From: CAZNUP01 sp964609775
GTDB lineage: Bacteria > Patescibacteriota > Microgenomatia > JAMCZE01
Direction: 5' to 3'
Assembly (NCBI GenBank): GCA_964609775.1
Contig: CAZSSJ010000002.1
Coordinates: 1-64,000, forward strand
DNA: 64,000 nt
Shown here in pieces: positions 23,270-32,713 of the stretch (the stretch's first letter is position 1; every line of letters begins with the position of its first letter). Position numbers and translations under genes: made by a program. A model generated the notes under the pieces. That model did not search any database. It saw only the letters and a list, made by a program, of their open reading frames with translations, and was not told the DNA's origin.

Positions 23270-25584
23270 TCATCTTTGCTCTGGGTGTCTCCAATCTTGT
23301 TTCTTTTTGGCAATTCTACCTTAAGGGTTTGTTACCCTTTCCCGGGGACCTTCTAGTTTCCTTTTTCTTTCCTTGGAACTCTGGAGGGTTTGTGGGCTTT
23401 GATTCCTGGACCACCCACAAGGAATACATCGCCTCCGACGCTCTCCGTGCCCTTTTCCCCTGGAAGGTCGAAGTCATCCGTCAATTCTTAAGCGGCAATT
23501 TTCCTTTGTGGAACCCCTTCAACTTTGCTGGTACACCGCTTCTGGCTGATTTCCAGTCCGGAGCCTTTTTTCCCACTAATCTTCTTTACGCCTTTCTGCC
23601 TCCTCTCACCGTCTGGATTCTCCAAGTGCTAGTTCTCTTGAGTCTGTTTGCCTTTTTTTCCTATCTGTTCCTGCGTGCCCTCAAACTCTCACCACTTGCC
23701 AGTGCTTTTGGAGCTGTTGTTTTGTCGAATTTACCCTATTTGGTCAACTGGCACGAGATCCTCGTCGTGACGCAAAGTGCCCTCTTCTTGCCTCTGGATT
23801 TGTACCTACTTGAGAAATTTGCTCAAACAAAAAAAACTATTTATCTTTTTTTTCTGCCCCTTTTTTTGGCCTTCGCAATTTTTGCTGGCCATCCCCAGAC
23901 AATCATTATGGTCTTCTTTCTCATCGGAAGTTATGCTCTTTTCCGCCGCTTGTCTTTGGGCAGAATTTTCCTAATTTTCGTAATCTCACTTCTTTTGGGT
24001 GCTGTCCAGTTGTTGCCGTCCTGGCAGTTTTATGAATTCTCGGCCCGGGAAGCAGGAGACACGGCTAAACTTTTCCTTGACCACCTCTTCCCGTGGCGAA
24101 ACGTAATAACCGCCCTAGCTCCGGATTTCTTTGGCAATCCGGTGACCGGAAACTTTTGGGGGTGGGATTATCACAACTCTCTTGCTTATATTGGTGTGAC
24201 CGCTTTGTTCCTGGCCCTGTTTTCGTTCTTTTGGCAGTCCAGGAGAAGAGAGGTTGGCTTTTTTGCCCTGCTGGCACTTATTGGCTTGTTGCTGGCCACC
24301 TCTCCACTGGCCAACATTTTTCTCTTCTTTAAAATCCCGATTCTCTCCACCGGCATTGCCGCCAGGAATATTTTTTTCTGGCAGTTTTCTTTGGGAGTTC
24401 TCTCCGCTTTTGGTTTGGACTATCTCCTAAATAAGGTCCGACAAAGCAGGTCTCGGTGGCATTTTGCCCCCCTAATATTTCTTCTAGTTTTATATCTACT
24501 GCTTTGGGTTGTTGTCCTCACAAGCTCTTCCCCGGAGTTTCTTATAAGTCGCCATAATCTGATTCTCCCCACGGCCATCTTTATCCTGACAGCCATCCTG
24601 ATTCTCGGCGTCATTGTCCAGCCAAAAATAGGAAAATATCTTCTCTTTGTGCTTTTAGCATTGGCAATCTTTGAACAGGGGCGCTATTTTAATAAAATCG
24701 AACCCTTCGCTAGCCCCGCCTTTGTCTTTCCCGACCACCCGGTCCTGACTTTTTTGCAGGAAAATGCCGGAACCAACCGCTTTATCGGAGCAGGGACAGC
24801 CAAAATTGATAGCAACTTTGCCACCTACTACCGCATTTTTGACCCCCAGGGCTATGACCCACTCTATCTTCTTCGCTATGGCCAGCTGCTCGCGGCCTCA
24901 AAAAATGGCGGTAAAAAAGCGCCTGTCATCTCCCGGGCTGATGCGATGATCGCCAATTTGGACCGAAATGATGGCTTTAAAGACCGCTTACTCGATATTT
25001 TGGGAGTCAAATACGTCCTCGATAATGAAAATATGTCTGTCGCCAGAGACTGGGAACCGGGGACTCTTGAGACTGCAAACAACCGCCATCTGCTTGTTTG
25101 GCAGCAAGAGAACAAGTGGAAAATTTACGAGCGACAAACCGCCCTCCCCCGAACCTTTTTGGCCGGAAGCTATGAAGTTGCCTCCTCTGATGAGGCAATT
25201 TTGGCACGTCTCTTTGATCCAGACTTTGCTGCTCAAGACAAAATTATCTTGGAAAAAGATCCCGGTTTTCCAATCACCAATCAAGGCTCTGCCGAGGCAG
25301 TAATCACTCATTATTCTCCCAATACCGTCACGATTCAGACCCGTTCCGACCACCCTCGGCTGCTTTTTCTTTCGGATAATTACTATCACGGTTGGCTAGC
25401 AACCCTTGACGGCCAAAAGGCGGAGATTTTTCGGGCTAACTACACTTTTCGCGCCGTTGCCGCCCCTTCCGGATCGCACGTGGTGGAATTTAGATATAGT
25501 CCGGAGTCATTTCGCCTTGGACTAGTTGTCAGCGTTCTGGGTTTGCTGCTATGGCTAAAATTTTTGCGACCAACAAGAAGCTAA
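23230..25584 (+). CDS. YfhO-like GT-C membrane protein
   Basis: A 784-residue protein: helix 1 (about 13-30), then a large first loop with GLLPFPGDLLVSFFFPWNSGG, THKEYIASDALR and PLWNPFNFAGTPLLADFQS, the hallmark of this family. About 12 helices are followed by an extracytoplasmic C-terminal region ending in the YHGWLATLDGQKAEIFRANY module and one last helix. The family is linked to lipid-mediated glycosylation of teichoic acids in Firmicutes; the substrate here is unknown. It is strongly similar to the following gene and overlaps it by 34 bp, a clear tandem duplication. Confidence 0.87.
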   Translation: MAVVKKFFQENWLVIFALGVSNLVSFWQFYLKGLLPFPGDLLVSFFFPWNSGGFVGFDSWTTHKEYIASDALRALFPWKVEVIRQFLSGNFPLWNPFNFAGTPLLADFQSGAFFPTNLLYAFLPPLTVWILQVLVLLSLFAFFSYLFLRALKLSPLASAFGAVVLSNLPYLVNWHEILVVTQSALFLPLDLYLLEKFAQTKKTIYLFFLPLFLAFAIFAGHPQTIIMVFFLIGSYALFRRLSLGRIFLIFVISLLLGAVQLLPSWQFYEFSAREAGDTAKLFLDHLFPWRNVITALAPDFFGNPVTGNFWGWDYHNSLAYIGVTALFLALFSFFWQSRRREVGFFALLALIGLLLATSPLANIFLFFKIPILSTGIAARNIFFWQFSLGVLSAFGLDYLLNKVRQSRSRWHFAPLIFLLVLYLLLWVVVLTSSSPEFLISRHNLILPTAIFILTAILILGVIVQPKIGKYLLFVLLALAIFEQGRYFNKIEPFASPAFVFPDHPVLTFLQENAGTNRFIGAGTAKIDSNFATYYRIFDPQGYDPLYLLRYGQLLAASKNGGKKAPVISRADAMIANLDRNDGFKDRLLDILGVKYVLDNENMSVARDWEPGTLETANNRHLLVWQQENKWKIYERQTALPRTFLAGSYEVASSDEAILARLFDPDFAAQDKIILEKDPGFPITNQGSAEAVITHYSPNTVTIQTRSDHPRLLFLSDNYYHGWLATLDGQKAEIFRANYTFRAVAAPSGSHVVEFRYSPESFRLGLVVSVLGLLLWLKFLRPTRS

Positions 25585-27875
25585 TTCTGGTTTTCCTGTG
25601 CCTGTTAGCGGCCAATGTTGCAATTTTCTGGCAGTTCTATTTTCGTGGACTTTTGCCCTTTCCCGGCGATCTACTGGTGTCATTTTTCTTTCCCTGGAAC
25701 TCTGGCGGCTTTGCCAATTTTGATCAGTGGACCACTCACAAAGAAGTCATCGCCGCCGATGTCATTCGGCAAATGTATCCTTGGAAAGCCCTCCTAGTCA
25801 ACGCCGTAAAGAACGGCACCTGGCCTCTGTGGAACCCCTACAATTTTTCTGGAACTCCGCTTCTGGCTAATCTTCAGTCATCCGTTTTCTTTCCGGCCAA
25901 TGTTGTTTTTCTCTTTTTGCCCCGGCTTGTTTCCTGGATCAGTCTCGTCATTTTTCTCCCCCTCATTTTTTCCATTTTTTGCTATCTCTTTTTACGCTCT
26001 TTAAACATTAGCCGGCTCGCCAGTCTCCTCGGAGCAATCATCCTGTCAAATATTTCTTATTTGCTCGTCTGGTCAGAGCAATTGGTCTTTATTCAAAGTG
26101 TTCTTTTCCTGCCACTCTCCCTGTTGCTAATTAATTATTATTCAGTTTCAAAAAAACCACTTCTTCTCCTCCTTTTGCCCCTAACCTTATCTTTTGCCGT
26201 TTTTGGCGGTCACATCCAAACAGTTGTCTATGTTTGTGTTGTGGTAACTTTATATGCCCTTTTCCGCCGCCTGCCAATCAAATACCTTTTTATCATCGCT
26301 CTTTCGACCATAGGCCTGTCATCACTACAACTTCTTCCTTCTCTCGAACTGTATCTCTATTCAGCTCGCGAGGGAAATGCCTCTGCCCAGTTGTTTCTTG
26401 AATCTGTCCTTCCGATCCAAAATCTCGCCACCATTCTTGCTCCGGATTTCTTCGGCAACCCCGCCACCGGCAATTTTTTCGGCTCTGACTATGGCAATAA
26501 TCAGGTCTATTTCGGAGTATTGGCAGCATTTTTTTCCGTCGTTGGACTTTATTACGGACTGAAGGGAAAAAAGAGTTTGACGCTTTTTTTTGCTCTCGTT
26601 GGCCTAGGAGGTCTGGTGTTTTCTCTAGATCCTTTTGCTCGCTTGTTTCTTGTTTTTAAAATCCCGGTTCTTTCTTCAGCGGTCGCTGCCCGAGGAATTT
26701 TCATTTTTCAATTTTGTTTTGCCGTCGTGGCCGCTTTGGGAATTGATCAATTTCTGGCAAACACAAGGAAACGAGCAATAATTACTATTTTTTTCCTCTT
26801 TCTCGGCTTCTACCTGCTCCTATATTTTTCCACCAAGTTAATTCCCAATCACGCCACTATTGCTCAAAAGAACCTAGTTCTGCCCTTGCTGGTCCTACTT
26901 TCCACTGGTGTGACCGCCTTTCTCTCCCGTTTTCGAAGGCAAGCAGCCGTTGTTCTCATTCTAATTGCCACTTTGGAATATGCTTATTTTTTCAACAAAT
27001 TTGCCCCCTTCGCCAGGAGAGAGTTTGTCTTTCCTGGGCATCCGGTTTTCAATTTTTTGACGACGCGGGCGGAAGTTGACCGGTTTTACGGCTTCGGGAC
27101 AGCCTATGTTGACAATAATTTTGCCTCCTACTACCGCGTCTTTTCCGCCGAGGGCTATGACTCGCTATATATCAAGCGCTATGGTGAACTTCTCGCCTCC
27201 ACCAAAAACGGCCAACTTCCCCCAGATGTTCCCCGTTCTGACGCCCTCTTTACAAGTCAAGACAACGTCTTCCGTAACCGGCTCTTTGATCTTTTAGGCG
27301 TCAAGTATATCCTTGATAAAAATGATAATCCCCAGTCAAATTGGGAACCGGAGAATGACAAATTCCCCGAGGAGCGCTATAAGCTTGTCTGGCAGAAACT
27401 GAAATGGAAAGCCTATGAGAGAAAAACCGCCTTGCCTCGGGTATTTCTCGCCGATTCATTCCTCGTTACCAATTCCGACCAGCTGATATTGTCAAAAATG
27501 TTTGACCCCCGATTCGATCTGGCAGCCACCGTGATCCTTGAAAAGAACCCCCCTTGGGAACTTGCTCCGGGAGGGAAAAGTGAGGCAAAAATGAGCAACT
27601 ACCGGGAAAACATGGTTGTCATTGAGACACAAGCTGACAAACCCAAAGCACTTTTCTTATCAGATACCTACTACCCCGGTTGGAAAGCTACTCTTGATGG
27701 AAAACCAATAGATATCTATCGAGCCGATTATATTTTTAGATCCGTCATGGTTCCGTCTGGAAAACATACTGTCATTTTTAACTACGATCCTGAAACTTTT
27801 AAATTTGGGCTTGCCCTTTCAGGATTATCAGCCGCTCTTCTCTTGATAACCATCTTGCGAAAATCGCATCCATGA
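25551..27875 (+). CDS. YfhO-like GT-C membrane protein
   Basis: A 774-residue paralogue of the preceding protein with nearly the same first loop (LLPFPGDLLVSFFFPWNSGG, PLWNPYNFSGTPLLANLQS), DFFGNPATGNFFGSDY between helices, and the C-terminal YYPGWKATLDGKPIDIYRADY module before a last helix. The DFFGNP segment is shared with the paralogues at 23230 and 39606. It overlaps the next gene by ATGA. The start at ATG 25551 gives a basic N-terminus before helix 1. Confidence 0.87.
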   Translation: MAKIFATNKKLILVFLCLLAANVAIFWQFYFRGLLPFPGDLLVSFFFPWNSGGFANFDQWTTHKEVIAADVIRQMYPWKALLVNAVKNGTWPLWNPYNFSGTPLLANLQSSVFFPANVVFLFLPRLVSWISLVIFLPLIFSIFCYLFLRSLNISRLASLLGAIILSNISYLLVWSEQLVFIQSVLFLPLSLLLINYYSVSKKPLLLLLLPLTLSFAVFGGHIQTVVYVCVVVTLYALFRRLPIKYLFIIALSTIGLSSLQLLPSLELYLYSAREGNASAQLFLESVLPIQNLATILAPDFFGNPATGNFFGSDYGNNQVYFGVLAAFFSVVGLYYGLKGKKSLTLFFALVGLGGLVFSLDPFARLFLVFKIPVLSSAVAARGIFIFQFCFAVVAALGIDQFLANTRKRAIITIFFLFLGFYLLLYFSTKLIPNHATIAQKNLVLPLLVLLSTGVTAFLSRFRRQAAVVLILIATLEYAYFFNKFAPFARREFVFPGHPVFNFLTTRAEVDRFYGFGTAYVDNNFASYYRVFSAEGYDSLYIKRYGELLASTKNGQLPPDVPRSDALFTSQDNVFRNRLFDLLGVKYILDKNDNPQSNWEPENDKFPEERYKLVWQKLKWKAYERKTALPRVFLADSFLVTNSDQLILSKMFDPRFDLAATVILEKNPPWELAPGGKSEAKMSNYRENMVVIETQADKPKALFLSDTYYPGWKATLDGKPIDIYRADYIFRSVMVPSGKHTVIFNYDPETFKFGLALSGLSAALLLITILRKSHP

Positions 27876-29362
27876 CCAAAAATACTTTCTTTTTTCTCAT
27901 TATCCTCCTCCTCCTGCTCATCCCCATTGTCGTCCCTCTTGTCCAGCCCGGTTTCTTTGTCTCTGATGATGGCGACTGGATGGTTATCAGGCTATCCGCT
28001 TTCCACGAAACCCTCAAAACCGGCCAGTTCCCGGTTCGCTTTTTAGAAAGGCTCAATCATGGCTACGGCTACCCGGTGACTGACTTTCTTTATCCTCTAC
28101 CTTTCTATTTGGGAGAAATAATCCATCTCCTGGGCTTCAATTTTGTCGATTCAGTAAAAATTCTTTTTGGCATGAGTTTTCTTCTCGGGGCTTTTTCCAT
28201 GTTTTTCTACGCCAAAGATAAGTGGGGGAATCAGATAGGAATTATTGCTGCCGTTTTTTACACTTATTTTCCCTACCGAATTTTTGACGTCTACAAACGT
28301 GGCTCGCTGGGAGAATCAGTCGCTTTTGTCTTTATCCCTCTGGTCTTTCTTTTTTATGACCGCTTAGTCACCACCAAAAATCTAATATATCTTTCGTTTG
28401 GCGCTCTAGCCACAGCAGCCATGATAACCTCTCACAATACCGTTGCTTTTCTTACGTTACTTGTCCTCATCGCATATATAACTACTAATCTTTTCTCAAA
28501 GACCGAAAAAAAATGGCTAATACTGTCCTCTATGTCTTATCTTGGTCTCTCTTTGACTCTTTCCGCCTTTTTTGTTATTCCGGCCCTTGTTGACCTCCAG
28601 TTCACTAAGACAAGGTTAATCACAATTTCTGATCCAACACGGTTCTTTCTTTCGTTAGACAATCTTTTAAGTCTAGCCGGCATCCCAATAATGTTGATCA
28701 CCGGTGCAGCCATACACCTAATTCGTAAGGGATCACGCGGGGTGGTATTTTGGACAGCTATATCAATAGTCTCAATCCTGATGGCCATGTCCGTTTCTGA
28801 TGTCCTTTGGGCAAATCTATCGTCACTTTCTAAACTAGTCCAATTTCCTTGGCGCTTTCTTTCGATTACGGCTCTAGCCGGAGCAATCTTAACCGGATTT
28901 TTGTTAAGCCACTACAGAATCAAGATATTATTCCCCCTCCTCATAATCTTGCCTGTCATTTTCTCAGGAATATTGACACTAAAAATAGACAGAACTTTTC
29001 ACCCAGAAAGCTATTACACTACCAACGACGACAGCACTACTGTCAAGAACGAATATATGCCCATTTGGGTAAAAAAAGACCCCACCAACCTTCCTAAGGA
29101 AAAAATTGCCTGGATAGACTCAAATCTTGTTCGAGTCAACACTGTATACTTCCCCGGTTGGGCAGCCTATGTCAATGGGCAAGAAAGGGAAATAATCTAC
29201 CAGGACGATGGCCTAATCAAATTCGCTGCCCGACCAGACGACAAAATTGAACTTCGCTTTGAAGAAACTCCACTGCGGGCGGAAGCTAACCTTGTCACCA
29301 TTTTGGGAATCTTCCTGGCCTTGGCTTTAATACTTTTGCCCCCCAAAAGTCAAATCACATGA
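27872..29362 (+). CDS. PTPS-related-type polytopic membrane protein (GT-C-like)
   Basis: A 496-residue protein with about 11 helices. The first loop (FFVSDDGDWMVIRLSAFHETL, then GQFPVRFLERLNHGYGYPVTDFLYPLPFYLGE) is the signature of the membrane family often annotated as 6-pyruvoyl-tetrahydropterin-synthase-related. That name is misleading: no pterin enzyme domain is present. YRIFDVYKRGSLGESVAF is another family hallmark. The C-terminus has a short beta module (YFPGWAAYVNGQEREI) and a final helix. A glycosyltransferase role is inferred from fold resemblance and neighbours. Sister genes are at 30977 and 56795. Confidence 0.78.
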   Translation: MTKNTFFFLIILLLLLIPIVVPLVQPGFFVSDDGDWMVIRLSAFHETLKTGQFPVRFLERLNHGYGYPVTDFLYPLPFYLGEIIHLLGFNFVDSVKILFGMSFLLGAFSMFFYAKDKWGNQIGIIAAVFYTYFPYRIFDVYKRGSLGESVAFVFIPLVFLFYDRLVTTKNLIYLSFGALATAAMITSHNTVAFLTLLVLIAYITTNLFSKTEKKWLILSSMSYLGLSLTLSAFFVIPALVDLQFTKTRLITISDPTRFFLSLDNLLSLAGIPIMLITGAAIHLIRKGSRGVVFWTAISIVSILMAMSVSDVLWANLSSLSKLVQFPWRFLSITALAGAILTGFLLSHYRIKILFPLLIILPVIFSGILTLKIDRTFHPESYYTTNDDSTTVKNEYMPIWVKKDPTNLPKEKIAWIDSNLVRVNTVYFPGWAAYVNGQEREIIYQDDGLIKFAARPDDKIELRFEETPLRAEANLVTILGIFLALALILLPPKSQIT

Positions 29363-31008
29363 CAGGGAAAATTGTCATGCTAATTCTTGCCTCAATCATT
29401 CTGCTAGGATTTCTTGTCCGCCTATACAGACTTGGCAATATTCCTAACGGCTTTTTCTTTGACGAAGCCACCATTTCCTACCAGGCATATAGTTTACTCC
29501 AGACGGGTAAAGATACCTGGGGAACTGACTTTCCTTTATTGTCATTTAGAGATTATGGAGAGTACATTTTGCCAATCGGCGTTTATGGTCAAATTCCTAG
29601 TCTATTAATTGGAGGGCTAAATGTCTTATCTGCTCGGTTTCCCCATGCTATTTTGGGAATACTTAGTGTCCCATTAGTATATTTTTTAGCCAAAGAACTG
29701 TTTAAGAACACTAAAATTTCTCTTTTATCTTCATTTTTACTAACAATATCACCTCTTTCAATTGGTTGGACACGTTTTGTGTTCGAAGGTAATTTCGGGA
29801 CAGTCCTTTTCTTGAGTGGGACACTTCTTTTCGCCAGGTCTTTAAAAAAGCCCCGACTTCTACCCTGGTCAATCCTTTCTTTTGGTCTGTCAGCCCTTTC
29901 CTATCACATATTTTTAATCCTCACTCCACTTTACTTTTGCCTGCTCTCTCTCCTGAATCGAAAATCCCCAAGTCTGATTGGACACATAAGACCCATAACT
30001 CTCATCATCGTTGTTTTCTTCCTCGCCTGGATCCTGGCTGCTATCGCCTCAGGCGCTGGTCGGCAGCGCTTTTCCCAAGCCTCAACTCTTCTTACACCTC
30101 AAAAAATTGACAACCTCAACCATCAAATTGGCTACTGTTCAAACCAAATGTCTCTCACCCTGTGCAAAGTATTTCTAAATAAGCCAGTCTTAGCAGCGAC
30201 CAGCTACCTGGAAAACTACCTCGCCCACTTTTCGCCGGTCTTTTTAGGATTTGACGGGACATTCCTTCGCCAAAATGTCTTGCCCAAGTCGGGAATACTT
30301 TTACCTGTGGAAATGGTCGGCTTTTTCGTGGGATTATTTTTTCTTGTCAGATCACCTACTTCTTTAGCGAGCCGGATTTTATTACCGATAATCCTGATCT
30401 ATCCCGTGGCTAATAGCTTCACTGGTCTGGGAGAAATCAGCCGGATTGCCTTTGCCAGCCCCTTTCTCTCGCTTGTCGCCGCCTATGGTTTGGTGCGAAT
30501 CACCCAAACTTTCCGGGTGTTTAAGCCCCCGCTTTTTCTGGCTATTCTTTACAGCGTTGTCAGTTTCCTCATCACTTATTTTCTAATCTTCCCCAAAACT
30601 AACGCCTACTACACCAATTTTGGCTACGACAAAGTATTTTCTTGGGTGCGGGCCAATCAGTCTAAATATGACCGGATTTTTATCTCCCGCAACTATGCCG
30701 GTTCCGTTCCCTACATTTCTGCCCAATTTTTCCTGCCCATTGATCCGCAGATGTTTCAAAGGGGTCAAGTGGAGAGAAAAAAATCGCCTGAGGGTTATTA
30801 TCAGATTGAATCCGTTGACCAGAAATTTCGATTTTTTCAAAATTTACACTCTGAAGCTCTTAAGCCAAATGATTTTGTTGTCGCCACCCCTGAGGACATT
30901 CAATCTTATGCGCTAACGCCGAAATTTACTATAATTGATCCCACGGGGAGAAAACTGCTCCTTGGCGTTGAAGCAAATGAAATTTTGGCAAAAACTGCTG
31001 TCCCTTAG
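29359..31008 (+). CDS. GT-C membrane glycosyltransferase (GT39/ArnT-like, DEA subfamily)
   Basis: A 549-residue protein. FFFDEATISYQAYSLLQTGKD (Asp35-Glu36) carries the PMT/ArnT-type acidic pair in the DEA-x-GYNAYSI-like context typical of the later half of this window. About 12 helices and an extracytoplasmic tail follow. It has a two-Cys segment (CSNQMSLTLCKVF) in a central outer loop. Its AYYTNFGYDKVFSWV region sits where the relatives carry YVHYP...WQYGYK. It overlaps the previous gene by ATGA and the next by 32 bp. Confidence 0.85.
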   Translation: MTGKIVMLILASIILLGFLVRLYRLGNIPNGFFFDEATISYQAYSLLQTGKDTWGTDFPLLSFRDYGEYILPIGVYGQIPSLLIGGLNVLSARFPHAILGILSVPLVYFLAKELFKNTKISLLSSFLLTISPLSIGWTRFVFEGNFGTVLFLSGTLLFARSLKKPRLLPWSILSFGLSALSYHIFLILTPLYFCLLSLLNRKSPSLIGHIRPITLIIVVFFLAWILAAIASGAGRQRFSQASTLLTPQKIDNLNHQIGYCSNQMSLTLCKVFLNKPVLAATSYLENYLAHFSPVFLGFDGTFLRQNVLPKSGILLPVEMVGFFVGLFFLVRSPTSLASRILLPIILIYPVANSFTGLGEISRIAFASPFLSLVAAYGLVRITQTFRVFKPPLFLAILYSVVSFLITYFLIFPKTNAYYTNFGYDKVFSWVRANQSKYDRIFISRNYAGSVPYISAQFFLPIDPQMFQRGQVERKKSPEGYYQIESVDQKFRFFQNLHSEALKPNDFVVATPEDIQSYALTPKFTIIDPTGRKLLLGVEANEILAKTAVP

Positions 31009-32713
31009 CCCTCTTGTTGTTCTCTTTATCGCCTCATTTTGGTCCTGGAAGCCGCTTCTGGCCTCCGGCTTTTTTACAATTCATGACAACCAGCAGATCG
31101 CCCGGCTGTTTGAATTAAATAAAGCTCTTCTTGCTGGTCAGTTTCCCGTTCGCTGGGTGCCGGATCTGGGTTTTAGCTTTGGCTACCCGCTCTTTAATTT
31201 CTATCCGCCCCTGATTTATTATCTCGGCGAACTCTTTCATCTGTTGCTCGGGACAGGATTCATTGACTCAATTAAGATAGTTTGGTTCGTCGCCCTGGTG
31301 GGATCGGGGATTGCCATGTACTTCTTGGCGAAAGAGTACTTTGGCAGAGCAGGAGGACTCGTTGCCGCGATGTTTTATGTTTACGCTCCCTACCACGCCG
31401 TCGACGCCTACGTCCGCGGGTCTTTGGCCGAACTTTTTTCTTTTGTTTGGCTCCCCCTCATCCTGCTGGCATTGTATAAAATTGTGACTTTGCCAATAAG
31501 CTACGATCGTTGGATTTTGGCAAGCGGTATTCTCCTTGGCCTGCTGATGATCACCCACAACCTCATTTTTCTCCCTTTTGTGGGAATATCAGCCCTTTGG
31601 TATTTTGCTCTAGTATTAATTTATCGCCGTAACGAACCGGTCCGTTATACTTTATACTTTATACTTTATACAGCCCTTTGTTTCGCTCTATCAGCCTTTT
31701 TCTGGCTGCCGGCGCTGGCTGAAAAACAATTCACCCTCGTTGACCAACTCCTGATTAAGAATCTGGCTTCCTACCAAATCCATTTTGTCTGCCCGCAGCA
31801 GTTATGGAACAGTCCCTGGGGTTTTGGCGGTTCGACTGCAGGTTGTCTTGATGGCCTGTCATTCAAACTCGGCAAGCTGCACATCTTGGCAGCCATAGCC
31901 TCTTTCGGGGCTGTCGCCTACCTCTGGCTTAAAGCTCACAAAAAGCTAGCGTTAGTAATTCTTATATCTTATTTCTTATTTTTTATATCCCTGTTCATGA
32001 CTACTGACTATTCAAAAATTTTGTGGGACAATTTTCCCCCTCTTTGGTACCTTCAGTTCCCCTGGCGTTTTCTGGAATTTGCCACCCTTTTTGCCGCGCT
32101 AATTGCGGGGAGTATCTTGGCGTTGGTCAAAAATATCCCCCTTAAAATATTGGTTACCATAACGCTAATTTCGGCAATTCTCTACATCGAAGCTAAAAAC
32201 TTCGTTCCCCAAACCCACCTCTTCACTGACACAGACGACCAAGAAACTTCTGATGAGCAAATTAAGTGGGTCATCAGTTCAACTTCGTTTGAGTATCTCC
32301 CAAAAGAAGTTGCCACTAGAGTCACAGACCTCGGGACCGTTTGGGTCGATATTGATCGATCAAAAATTCCCCCCCGAAAGTATCAAGTTCTCTCCGGAAA
32401 CTTGCAAAGCACCGAGGAAATATTTCTTCCCCATCGTTTCAAACTCACTGGCCAATTTACAAACGAGACGACAATTCAAATTAATGTGGCAAACTTTCCC
32501 GGGTGGGAAGTGTGGCTCGATGGTTCCGAAGCACGCATCAGGGATAACAATGCCTATAAATTGATCACTATCAATGTCCCCCCAGGAAACCATACACTAA
32601 CTGGGCAATTTACCAATACCTGGCCGAGGTCCCTAGGTAACACCATTTCCATCATTGCACTCATCGCGTTAGCCCTTTACTTTGGAAAATATGGAATTAG
32701 AAGAAGTTCTTAA
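30977..32713 (+). CDS. PTPS-related-type polytopic membrane protein with an internal 7-nt tandem repeat
   Basis: A 578-residue member of the same family as 27872. It has IHDNQQIARLFELNKALLAGQFPVRW, FGYPLFNFYPPLIYYLGE and AVDAYVRGSLAELF. The C-terminal module (NFPGWEVWLDGSEARI) precedes the last helix. The ATG at 30977 is preferred to 30935 because it opens directly on helix 1. At 31645-31671 the coding sequence consists of 3.9 copies of TTATACT (encoding YTLYFILYT), so a change of one unit would shift the frame about 40% into the gene. Confidence 0.8.
   Translation: MKFWQKLLSLSPLVVLFIASFWSWKPLLASGFFTIHDNQQIARLFELNKALLAGQFPVRWVPDLGFSFGYPLFNFYPPLIYYLGELFHLLLGTGFIDSIKIVWFVALVGSGIAMYFLAKEYFGRAGGLVAAMFYVYAPYHAVDAYVRGSLAELFSFVWLPLILLALYKIVTLPISYDRWILASGILLGLLMITHNLIFLPFVGISALWYFALVLIYRRNEPVRYTLYFILYTALCFALSAFFWLPALAEKQFTLVDQLLIKNLASYQIHFVCPQQLWNSPWGFGGSTAGCLDGLSFKLGKLHILAAIASFGAVAYLWLKAHKKLALVILISYFLFFISLFMTTDYSKILWDNFPPLWYLQFPWRFLEFATLFAALIAGSILALVKNIPLKILVTITLISAILYIEAKNFVPQTHLFTDTDDQETSDEQIKWVISSTSFEYLPKEVATRVTDLGTVWVDIDRSKIPPRKYQVLSGNLQSTEEIFLPHRFKLTGQFTNETTIQINVANFPGWEVWLDGSEARIRDNNAYKLITINVPPGNHTLTGQFTNTWPRSLGNTISIIALIALALYFGKYGIRRSS
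31645..31671 (+). repeat. 7-nt short tandem repeat (TTATACT x3.9) in a coding sequence
   Basis: Four contiguous, perfect copies (the last missing one base) lie inside the gene at 30977-32713. The unit is not a multiple of three, so slippage by one copy would change the reading frame. Confidence 0.9.

Noticed and set aside
23821..23870. A8 and T8 runs in GT-C genes (also near 14991, 19501, 26584, 44627) as phase-variation sites
   Set aside because: Such A/T runs are expected in genes rich in Phe, Leu and Lys codons; only the 7- and 8-nt tandem repeats and the C8 tract stand out.
27872..29362. 6-pyruvoyl-tetrahydropterin synthase activity for the 27872, 30977 and 56795 proteins
   Set aside because: The family name refers to a weak historical similarity; these are polytopic membrane proteins without the pterin-synthase zinc site.
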